Source: JBILVQ01 sp044370375 (GTDB lineage: Bacteria; Bacteroidota; Bacteroidia; UBA4408). From it: a stretch of DNA of 5,084 nt. The position numbers and the translations under genes were made by a program. This document shows, in pieces, positions 1-4,844 of this stretch; within the stretch, counting starts at the first letter, position 1, and the number at the start of each line of letters is the position of its first letter. The notes under the pieces are model-generated. The model was given only the letters and a program-made list of their open reading frames with translations. It ran no database searches and was not told the DNA's origin. Where the stretch lies: positions 1-5,084 of the forward strand of contig JBILVQ010000222.1 of the NCBI GenBank assembly GCA_044370375.1, given 5' to 3'.

Positions 1-1
1 A

Positions 2-547
2 TTGAAGGTAAGGGAGGAAAAAGTTAAAGAGCTGCAAACAATCTTATCTCAAAAAGATTCCATTGTAAATTCAATTAAGAAAAAAGTAACCGATGCTTTG
101 TTGGGATATGAGAACAATGGATTGACCATTGAGAAAAAGAATGGTAAAGTTTATGTTTCACTGGAAGAGCGATTGCTGTTTGCATCAGGTAGTACCACCG
201 TTGATCAAAAGGGGGCAGAGGCATTAAAGAAACTGGCGAAGGTTTTGGAGCAAAATCCTGACATCAATGTTTTGATTGAAGGCCATACAGATAACGTTCC
301 TTATAATTCTAGTGGTGGGGCCATTAAAGACAACTGGGATTTGAGCGTTTTACGTGCCACCTCTATTGTGAAAATCCTATTGAAGGATTCAGGAATTGAT
401 CCAAAGCGATTAACTCCTGCCGGACATGGAGAATTTTTCCCACTTGATGCGGCCAATAATGCTGAAGCCAGAAAAAAGAACCGTAGAACGGAGATAATTC
501 TTACTCCAAAATTAGATGAGGTTTTAAGAATTTTGGATAATCAGTAA
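2..547 (+). CDS. OmpA/MotB-domain envelope protein, C-terminal part (5' end outside window)
   Basis: This is the C-terminal 181 residues of a protein that probably anchors the outer membrane or an envelope complex to peptidoglycan. Visible residues 1-35 are lysine/glutamate-rich and look like the end of a coiled coil. Residues about 50-168 form an OmpA/MotB-type domain: a strand with LLFASGS near 58-64, GHTDN at 94-98, DLSVLRA at 113-119 and NRRTEI at 160-165. In this family the Asp of GHTDN (D97) and the Arg of LRA (R118) bind the diaminopimelate of peptidoglycan, and both are present. The reading frame is open to the left edge and the only start-like codon there is a TTG, so I treat the gene as truncated by the window. 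Bacteroidota relatives usually carry a lipoprotein signal and a longer coiled coil before this domain, which is not visible here. It converges on hemJ. The domain call is secure; the exact role is unknown. Confidence 0.93.
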   Translation: MKVREEKVKELQTILSQKDSIVNSIKKKVTDALLGYENNGLTIEKKNGKVYVSLEERLLFASGSTTVDQKGAEALKKLAKVLEQNPDINVLIEGHTDNVPYNSSGGAIKDNWDLSVLRATSIVKILLKDSGIDPKRLTPAGHGEFFPLDAANNAEARKKNRRTEIILTPKLDEVLRILDNQ

Positions 548-573
548 TTGAAATTTTTGGTTACGGGTTTTGC

Positions 574-598
574 ATTTGGCTCCTATATTCTGCCAAAT
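574..598 (+). terminator. Possible 3'-end hairpin of the OmpA-domain gene
   Basis: A perfect 7-bp inverted repeat (ATTTGGC / GCCAAAT) with an 11-nt loop lies 26 nt after the OmpA-domain stop codon. Its position fits a transcript-end hairpin, but no T-run follows it on the plus strand, so it is not a classic intrinsic terminator. It may only protect the mRNA 3' end. Confidence 0.3.
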
Positions 599-727
599 TG
601 CGGCACCTTCAATCAAGAATTTCTTTCTAGTCCATTGTGGTTTTGATGGTTTATTGATGAAATTTTTTTAAAGTATTTGAATTTTATTTGAGCCATTTAT
701 ATTCCAGTAAACTATTTTGAAAAATTA

Positions 728-747
728 AATCAATAATAAAATTGATT
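728..747. terminator. Weak AT-rich hairpin downstream of hemJ
   Basis: A perfect 7-bp inverted repeat (AATCAAT / ATTGATT) with a 6-nt A-rich loop lies about 40 nt beyond the hemJ stop codon on the minus strand. The stem has a single G-C pair, so it would be unstable. In DNA this AT-rich (about 66% A/T) such repeats arise by chance fairly often. It is listed as a candidate only. Confidence 0.2.
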
Positions 748-785
748 GTATAAATGATCAGCGATTTTCTATCAACGCTAAATTA

Positions 786-1316
786 TCACTTCTTTTCTCT
801 CCATTTTTTATAGGCCTTAATTCCAATCATCAATAAAACAGCAAACACAACTAATCCCATTACACCCCAAATCCAACTCAAGGTGTTTTGTAATTCAACA
901 ATAAACACGATAGCCACCAAAAACAAGGTTGCCACCTCGTTCCATAAACGCATGGAAAAGGAACTATAGGTAGCCTTGCCCTGTTGGAATTTTTTGAACA
1001 TGCTGTGACAAACAAAATGATAAACCGTAAGGGCCAAAACGAAACTCAGTTTGATGTGAAACCATCCGGCTGTTAAGAAATACGGATTGTCGAAAACCAT
1101 CCACCAGCCGAAAATCCAGGTGAGAATCATGCCCGGCCATGTTATCCCATACCATAGTCTCTTTTGCATCAAATGATATTGCTTTACAAGGATGCTTTTT
1201 TCGGGTTCCTCTTTTTCAAGGCCTTCTGCATTGTAAACAAACAACCTTACAATGTAGAATAGACCTGCAAACCAGGTAACCATAAAAATGATGTGAAGGG
1301 CTTTTAGGTATAACAT
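786..1316 (-). CDS. hemJ: Protoporphyrinogen IX oxidase HemJ (membrane protein)
   Basis: HemJ is the integral-membrane enzyme that oxidises protoporphyrinogen IX to protoporphyrin IX, the step before iron insertion in heme synthesis, in bacteria lacking HemG or HemY. The 176-residue product has about five hydrophobic segments (near 4-28, 56-76, 84-106, 125-144 and 146-166). Family signatures are clear: KALHII with a conserved His in helix 1 (H8), then WFAGLFY and RLF (R24); a QKRLWYGITWP segment; WFHIKL (H87, K89) in helix 3; and RLWNEV before helix 4. The C-terminus is basic (KKWREKK), which fits a cytoplasmic tail. I chose the ATG at 1316; a TTG at 1334 would add six residues (MFNPTN) and cannot be excluded, since relatives often have a few residues before the first helix. 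The gene is divergent from the thioesterase, only about 56 nt away, and I found no good promoter for it. Other heme genes lie about 2 kb away in this window. Confidence 0.93.
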   Translation of the reverse strand: MLYLKALHIIFMVTWFAGLFYIVRLFVYNAEGLEKEEPEKSILVKQYHLMQKRLWYGITWPGMILTWIFGWWMVFDNPYFLTAGWFHIKLSFVLALTVYHFVCHSMFKKFQQGKATYSSFSMRLWNEVATLFLVAIVFIVELQNTLSWIWGVMGLVVFAVLLMIGIKAYKKWREKK

Positions 1317-1326
1317 GTTGGTAGGG

Positions 1327-1359
1327 TTGAACAAGTTTTCATTTAGCCTGTTATCTTTG
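1327..1359 (+). promoter_or_regulatory. Bacteroidota-type promoter of the thioesterase gene
   Basis: TATCTTTG at 1352-1359 is an exact match to the Bacteroidota -7 consensus TAnnTTTG. A TTG at 1327-1329, separated by 22 nt, fits the -33 element, at the upper end of the accepted spacing. Transcription should begin roughly 4-8 nt after the -7 element, around 1363-1367. That places the ATG at 1361 upstream of, or at, the predicted transcript start, which argues for one of the in-frame ATGs at 1373 or 1379 as the real start codon. Confidence 0.7.
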
Positions 1360-1379
1360 CATGCGAAATTCTATGCAAA
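1356..1379. promoter_or_regulatory. Inverted repeat overlapping promoter and start codon; possible operator
   Basis: TTTGCAT at 1356-1362 and ATGCAAA at 1373-1379 form a perfect 7-bp inverted repeat with a 10-nt spacer, so the half-site centres are 17 bp apart. It covers the last bases of the -7 element, the predicted transcript start and the start codon. A dimeric regulator bound here would block the thioesterase promoter and sit about 40 nt from the hemJ start. The left arm lies before the expected transcript start, so it is unlikely to act as an RNA hairpin. No regulator is known from this sequence; it could be chance. Confidence 0.35.
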
Positions 1380-1888
1380 TGAAAGCAAAAACTCCGAAAG
1401 AAAGTTTAGCGGTAAACACAGAAATTGTTTTGCCCAACGATACCAACACCATTGGCAACCTTATGGGTGGCCGTTTGCTGCATTGGTTGGATATGGTAGG
1501 AGCAGTTAGTGCCCATCGTCATTGTCGTAGAATTGTTGTTACCGCGGCCGTCAATAATGTTTCATTTAATAATCCCATCAAATTGGGAGATATTGTGACC
1601 CTCGAAGCCAAGGTTTCCAGAGCATTTAACACCTCCATGGAGGTTTGCATCGATGTGTGGGTTGAAAATCATGTTACCGGAAAACGCACAGTTTGCAATG
1701 AAGCCATTTACACCTTCGTTGCTGTTGATCAATTAGGAAATCCAATTCATGTGCCCGAAATTAATCCCGAGTCAGAACAGGAAATTGAGCGCTACAATGC
1801 CGCCCTCCGCAGAAGGCAACTCAGCCTTATCCTTGCCGGCAAATTAAAACCTCATGATGCAACGGAATTGAAGGCCTTGTTTGCCTGA
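1373..1888 (+). CDS. Hotdog-fold acyl-CoA thioesterase (YciA/ACOT7-like)
   Basis: A cytosolic acyl-CoA hydrolase that releases CoA from fatty acyl-CoA. The 171-residue product has one hotdog domain (about 10-125) opening with the family signature: PNDTNTIGN, MGG, then LLHWLDMVGA. The Asn (N25) and Asp (D40) match the catalytic pair of the YciA/ACOT7 group. VTAAVNNVSFNNPIKLGD (about 56-73) is the second conserved block, and a VEN strand followed by CNEAIYTFVAVD closes the fold. The tail from about 130 is helical and charged, as is common in the family. In-frame ATGs lie at 1361, 1373 and 1379. I prefer 1373 because the -7 promoter element ends at 1359; a caller choosing the longest frame would take 1361. 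It is divergent from hemJ, convergent with thiL and apparently monocistronic. The family is certain; chain-length preference cannot be read from sequence, so I give no symbol. Confidence 0.93.
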   Translation: MQMKAKTPKESLAVNTEIVLPNDTNTIGNLMGGRLLHWLDMVGAVSAHRHCRRIVVTAAVNNVSFNNPIKLGDIVTLEAKVSRAFNTSMEVCIDVWVENHVTGKRTVCNEAIYTFVAVDQLGNPIHVPEINPESEQEIERYNAALRRRQLSLILAGKLKPHDATELKALFA

Positions 1889-1900
1889 TATCAAGGCTTT
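1871..1900 (+). terminator. Hairpin spanning the thioesterase stop codon
   Basis: AAGGCCTTG at 1871-1879 pairs with CAAGGCTTT at 1892-1900: nine base pairs including one G-U, with a 12-nt loop that contains the TGA stop codon (1886-1888). Three G-C pairs in a row plus one at the loop end make it the strongest hairpin in the window. Only GTT follows, so it lacks a proper U-tract and may act as an mRNA 3'-end or stop-codon-proximal structure rather than a terminator. Confidence 0.35.
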
Positions 1901-1960
1901 GTTACACGGCCCGAGTCATCTTGAAATACCCTTGTAATTGGAGATTTACTGATTTAATTC

Positions 1961-3061
1961 CTACAATTCTTCATCTTCCGCAGCATTCAGATGCTGTTCA
2001 TCTCCCTCTTCTTTTTTGTTGAGCAAGGCATTCCAGCCTTGTGCTGTTAATGGATGCTGTGTTTGTCCGCGGGTAACTAAATTACAACCTGCATCTTTTT
2101 CGGTCATGTGGCCAATAACCGTTAAGTCAGGCATGTTTTTTATTTTTTCGTAATCCTTCAAATCTATCGTGAACAAAAGTTCATAATCTTCACCGCCATT
2201 CAGGGCACAGGTGGTTGGATCGAGCGTAAACTCATGTGCTAATCCAACCGCGGTTGGATCGATTGGAATTTTTTCTTCATAAATGGTGCAACCCAAACCG
2301 GATTGTTTGCACAAATGCAGTAACTCTGAGGAAAGGCCATCGGAAATATCAATCATGGCATTGGGTTTTATGCCGGCTTCCGCCAGCAATTCTACCACAT
2401 CAATGCGCGCTTCCGGTTTTAACTGCCGCTCAAGCAAATACTCATAGCCCTGCAAGTCAGGCTGTACTTTTTGTCCGGTTTCGAAAAAAACATTTTTTTC
2501 ACGTTCCAATAATTGAAGTCCCAAATAGGCCGAGCCTAAATCGCCTGACACAACAATCAAATCGTTGAGTTTTGCTCCGCTGCGATAGGTGATTTTTTCT
2601 TCTTCAGCCTCACCAACCACCGTAACACTGATGATTAAACCATGGACAGAAGAGGTTGTATCTCCACCAATTAGATCAATGTCATATTTCTGACAAGCCA
2701 AATAAATTCCTTGATACAATTGGTCAACGGCCTCCAACGAAAACCGATTGGAAAGTGCAATGGAAACGGTAATTTGTTTTGGTGTTCCATTCATGGCCGC
2801 TATGTCGGATAGGTTCACCATTACTGCCTTGTATCCAAGGTGTTTTAGCGGCATATATGTTAAATCGAAATGCACTCCTTCCACCAACATATCGGTAGAA
2901 AGCAAACATTGTTTGTTTGAAGGAATTTGTAAAACTGCCGCATCATCGCCTACCCCGGTTTTGGTGGAAGCTTGTTTAAGGACAAGATTTTTGGTTAAAA
3001 ATTCAATCAGGCCAAACTCGCCCAATTGTTCAATGCCCGTGCGGGGAAGAGAGGAATCCAT
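1961..3061 (-). CDS. thiL: Thiamine-monophosphate kinase ThiL
   Basis: ThiL phosphorylates thiamine monophosphate with ATP to give thiamine diphosphate, the active cofactor, in the cytoplasm. The 366-residue product carries the full set of family motifs: GVGDDAAV (36-43) and STDMLVEGVHF (55-65) for Mg/ATP and substrate binding, NLSDIAAM (83-90), GGDTT (132-136), SGDLG (172-176), DISDGL (238-243) and GGEDYELLF (289-297). These give the PurM/AIR-synthetase-like fold, with an N-terminal ATP-binding half and a C-terminal half. It is somewhat longer than the usual 320-350 residues. The excess includes an acidic tail (about 351-366, eight Asp/Glu in 16) after the expected end of the domain at QGWNALL. 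The ATG at 3061 has an A/T-rich upstream and no Shine-Dalgarno. It starts two nucleotides after the stop of the small upstream gene, so the two are almost certainly co-transcribed. No other thiamine gene or THI-box-like element is visible. Confidence 0.96.
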   Translation of the reverse strand: MDSSLPRTGIEQLGEFGLIEFLTKNLVLKQASTKTGVGDDAAVLQIPSNKQCLLSTDMLVEGVHFDLTYMPLKHLGYKAVMVNLSDIAAMNGTPKQITVSIALSNRFSLEAVDQLYQGIYLACQKYDIDLIGGDTTSSVHGLIISVTVVGEAEEEKITYRSGAKLNDLIVVSGDLGSAYLGLQLLEREKNVFFETGQKVQPDLQGYEYLLERQLKPEARIDVVELLAEAGIKPNAMIDISDGLSSELLHLCKQSGLGCTIYEEKIPIDPTAVGLAHEFTLDPTTCALNGGEDYELLFTIDLKDYEKIKNMPDLTVIGHMTEKDAGCNLVTRGQTQHPLTAQGWNALLNKKEEGDEQHLNAAEDEEL

Positions 3062-3063
3062 GT

Positions 3064-3360
3064 TTAATTTAAATTTACTTTGGGCAAGCGGAAAATATCT
3101 CCGTCGGCTATGAATAATTTGAAAATTTCTACTTTTACAAACCGAAAAATAGGCAGGTTTTTTAAATGTGCCAAAACTTCCGACTCTTCAGAAGCACTGA
3201 ATAAAATCCAGATTTTCGTCCTGTTTTCATCCACCGTGTAACTGTTTACAATGCCTCGCTCAATTAAATCATTCACCATCTTTCGGTGACGAGGTATGAG
3301 TGCGTAAAACTCATCGTTAAGTGGTTGGGGCAGCCACAACTCCGCCATAAAATAACTCAT
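3064..3360 (-). CDS. Small muconolactone-isomerase-like (ferredoxin-fold) protein, function unknown
   Basis: A 98-residue protein without signal peptide or membrane segment. Its predicted order is strand (2-9), helix (14-36), strand (38-43), strand (47-54), helix (57-69), strand (73-83), the alpha-beta plait of dimeric ferredoxin-like domains. The segment EVLAHLKNLPIFRFVKVEIFKL (61-82) resembles the end of muconolactone delta-isomerase (helix, then LPLF-[YF]-x-x-[IV]-[EK]-[VI]), and the start (short strand, proline, then a helix with RHRKMVNDLIERG) also fits. Muconolactone isomerase itself works in catechol breakdown, and nothing here suggests that pathway, so I do not transfer the activity. 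YciI-like domains are an alternative relative. I chose the ATG at 3360; a GTG at 3366 would add two residues. Its stop is two nucleotides from the thiL start, so it is the promoter-proximal gene of a two-gene operon. It is real by domain pattern and operon spacing; its function is unknown. Confidence 0.82.
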   Translation of the reverse strand: MSYFMAELWLPQPLNDEFYALIPRHRKMVNDLIERGIVNSYTVDENRTKIWILFSASEESEVLAHLKNLPIFRFVKVEIFKLFIADGDIFRLPKVNLN

Positions 3361-3529
3361 GTGCACTTTTTTTGGTTACCGGCCGAAAATTACTCTTTTC
3401 CTCCTTTGTTTTTGTCTTTTTTATCGTTAAATTGTAACTTAATTAGAATCGTTTTAAATTACTTATTCATGGCTAAAATGACAATTTCATGACAATTAAG
3501 GTGGAAGTTAAGCGGAAATTTGAATCGTT
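3361..3529. promoter_or_regulatory. Divergent regulatory region between the thiL operon and hemA
   Basis: This 169-nt AT-rich gap must contain the promoters of two divergent units. Neither shows a perfect consensus. For hemA, GAAATTTG at 3515-3522 matches TAnnTTTG except at the first base and lies 7 nt before the ATG, as in the other genes here, but no TTG stands at the right distance. For the minus-strand operon, GAAAATTA at 3385-3392 reads TAATTTTC on that strand, one mismatch, also without a -33 partner. The 8-mer GAATCGTT occurs at 3446-3453 and again at 3522-3529, directly before the hemA ATG. Confidence 0.5.
3478..3497 (+). repeat. Tandem 9-bp direct repeat upstream of hemA
   Basis: ATGACAATT occurs at 3478-3486 and 3489-3497, identical copies with a 2-nt spacer and an 11-bp period, close to one helical turn. 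The pair ends 32 nt before the hemA ATG, where the -33 region would be if the weak -7 element at 3515-3522 is used. AATTGTAAC at 3430-3438 is a partial inverted copy. The arrangement suits a regulator binding two half-sites on one DNA face, but this is inference. Confidence 0.5.
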
Positions 3530-4753
3530 ATGGAACATTTCAGTTTAATCGCCCTTAGTCACAAGCAGGTTAGAATTGACCAGATAGGGCAGTTTCATTT
3601 GGATGATGCTCGTTTTGAGCAGGTTCTAAAAAATGTAAAATCTACCTTTCAACTGGAAGAGTTGCTGTTTCTAAGCACCTGCAACCGGGTTGAATTGTTA
3701 ACTTACCGTACCCAGGAGCTTTCCATCGAAGAGATTGAACAAATTTTTTTAATGCTGCTTCCTAATCCGGATGCTGAAAAAGCACGGTGGGCAGCACAAC
3801 ATTGTAGTATTCACAGCGGATCTGCTGCTATTCGTCATTTAATGAACGTTAGTGCCTCCCTTGATTCTTTGGTGGTTGGAGAAAGAGAGATTATAACGCA
3901 GGTTAGAACAGCCTACGATAAATGCAAAGGCCTCGCACTTGCCGGTGACCGTATCAGAATAGCCGTTCAATCTGCAATTGTTACAGCCAAGGAAGTATAT
4001 ACCAATACAAAAATTTCGAGTCGCCCGGTAAGCGTAGTTTCATTGGCATATCGTCAATTAAATGCGCATAAAATTCCTGACAATGCCCGTTTTTTAATTA
4101 TTGGTGCCGGACAAACCAACAGTTTGATGGCCCAGTTTTTAAAGAAACATGCCTATTCTGATTTCAGAATATTTAACAGGTCGTTGGATGCTGCCCAAAC
4201 CCTTGCTCAGCAACTTCAGGGTAAAGCCTTCCCGCTTTCTGCACTGGCCAAAGAAGGTAAAGGATTTGATGTGTTAATCACCTGTACTGCCGCTGCCGAA
4301 AATATTATAACCAAAGAAATTTATAGCGAATTAGTGGATGGTGATGGTAGCACCAAATTAATTATTGATTTGTCGGTTCCGCATGATGTGGCCCCTGCTA
4401 TTCCTCAGGAGTTTCCTGTTCATTTTATTGATGTAAATTGTTTGCAGGAAATGGCCAACGTAAATTTGCGCGAAAGGGAATTGGAAATGGAGGCCTGCCG
4501 CATTATTATTGATAAAAAAATGGAAGAGTTTATGCAAACGTTCAGAATGCGGGAAATTGAACTTGCCATGAAAGATGTTCCTGTAAAAATTAAAGAAATC
4601 AAACAAACCGCTCTCCACAACGTTTTTGCTGCGGAAGTTGCCGGTATGGACCCGCAAAACCGCGAAATTTTAGAAAAGGTGATGGATTATATGGAGAAAA
4701 AATTCATCAGTGTGCCAATGAAAATGGCCAAGGAAATTATTGTGAATGCCTGA
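3530..4753 (+). CDS. hemA: Glutamyl-tRNA reductase HemA
   Basis: HemA reduces glutamyl-tRNA(Glu) with NADPH to glutamate-1-semialdehyde, the first committed step of C5-pathway tetrapyrrole synthesis. The 407-residue length is normal. The N-terminal catalytic domain (about 1-155) has ALSHKQ near the start, STCNRVE (49-55) with the thioester-forming catalytic Cys51, and HLMNVSASLDSLVVGEREI (103-121). The NADPH-binding Rossmann domain has LIIGAGQTN (189-197), FNRS (215-218), and IDLSVPHDV (279-287). From about 305 a long charged helical region forms the dimerisation domain. The GAGQTN loop in place of the more common GAGEM is, as far as I recall, usual in Bacteroidota. The ATG at 3530 gives a start that matches the family's MxxFxLIALSHK beginning; no Shine-Dalgarno precedes it. 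It is followed by hemC on the same strand after 91 nt, and is divergent from the thiL operon. Regulation may involve the repeat upstream. Confidence 0.97.
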   Translation: MEHFSLIALSHKQVRIDQIGQFHLDDARFEQVLKNVKSTFQLEELLFLSTCNRVELLTYRTQELSIEEIEQIFLMLLPNPDAEKARWAAQHCSIHSGSAAIRHLMNVSASLDSLVVGEREIITQVRTAYDKCKGLALAGDRIRIAVQSAIVTAKEVYTNTKISSRPVSVVSLAYRQLNAHKIPDNARFLIIGAGQTNSLMAQFLKKHAYSDFRIFNRSLDAAQTLAQQLQGKAFPLSALAKEGKGFDVLITCTAAAENIITKEIYSELVDGDGSTKLIIDLSVPHDVAPAIPQEFPVHFIDVNCLQEMANVNLRERELEMEACRIIIDKKMEEFMQTFRMREIELAMKDVPVKIKEIKQTALHNVFAAEVAGMDPQNREILEKVMDYMEKKFISVPMKMAKEIIVNA

Positions 4754-4807
4754 TTCTCTGTTTAGGACGATGTGCTAATTACATCCTTTCCCGGAAATTA
4801 ATTTTTA

Positions 4808-4840
4808 TTGACCGCCATTGCCCTAAAAGACGTACTTTTG
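4808..4840 (+). promoter_or_regulatory. Bacteroidota-type promoter of hemC
   Basis: TACTTTTG at 4833-4840 matches the -7 consensus TAnnTTTG exactly, and TTG at 4808-4810 lies 22 nt upstream, the same spacing as at the thioesterase promoter. Only four nucleotides separate the -7 element from the hemC ATG, so transcription from it would start at or next to the start codon, giving a leaderless or almost leaderless mRNA. AAAAG-ACGTA-CTTTT at 4825-4839 is an inverted repeat overlapping the -7 element. HemC can thus be transcribed apart from hemA, though read-through from hemA remains possible. Confidence 0.65.
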
Positions 4841-4844
4841 CCTT

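Larger units (their letters stand above)
548..785. other. AT-rich convergent intergenic gap without a gene
   Basis: This 238-nt gap separates two convergent stop codons. I see no coding frame of useful length on either strand, no tRNA-like structure and no complete TAnnTTTG promoter. Partial matches such as TATTTG occur twice (around 675-690), but nothing downstream on the plus strand needs a promoter. It holds two short inverted repeats, listed separately, which could be 3'-end structures for the two flanking transcripts. Confidence 0.7.

Noticed and set aside
2236..2568. Open frame of 110 codons on the plus strand inside thiL
   Set aside because: It lies wholly antisense to conserved thiL motifs, its translation has no recognisable domain, and there is no promoter for it. 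It is a shadow of thiL.
2748..3113. Open frame of 121 codons antisense to the start of thiL
   Set aside because: It runs across the thiL start and the operon junction, and its composition (Cys, Pro, Arg-rich) is that of a reversed reading of the real gene.
3398..3407. Strong AGGAGG Shine-Dalgarno-like sequence on the minus strand upstream of the 98-residue gene
   Set aside because: It lies about 40 nt before the ATG at 3360 and no ATG, GTG or TTG follows it at a usable distance. Bacteroidota rarely rely on this motif, so it is most likely part of a chance purine run.
3286..3492. Open frame of 68 codons across the divergent region before hemA
   Set aside because: Its first part is antisense to the 98-residue gene and the rest is translated low-complexity T-rich intergenic DNA. 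No homology is recognisable.
3361..3529. A riboswitch (for example a TPP element) controlling the thiL operon
   Set aside because: The leader has none of the conserved TPP-aptamer segments (such as CTGAGA or ACCTGATC-like motifs) on the minus strand, and it is too A-rich to fold into such a structure.
4358..4657. Antisense frames of 99 and 66 codons inside hemA
   Set aside because: Both oppose the conserved C-terminal domain of HemA and show no domain or start signal.
4764..4789. Possible terminator hairpin between hemA and hemC (GATGT / ACATC)
   Set aside because: Only five contiguous base pairs form, with mismatches outside them and no T-run after the stem; this is too weak to call.
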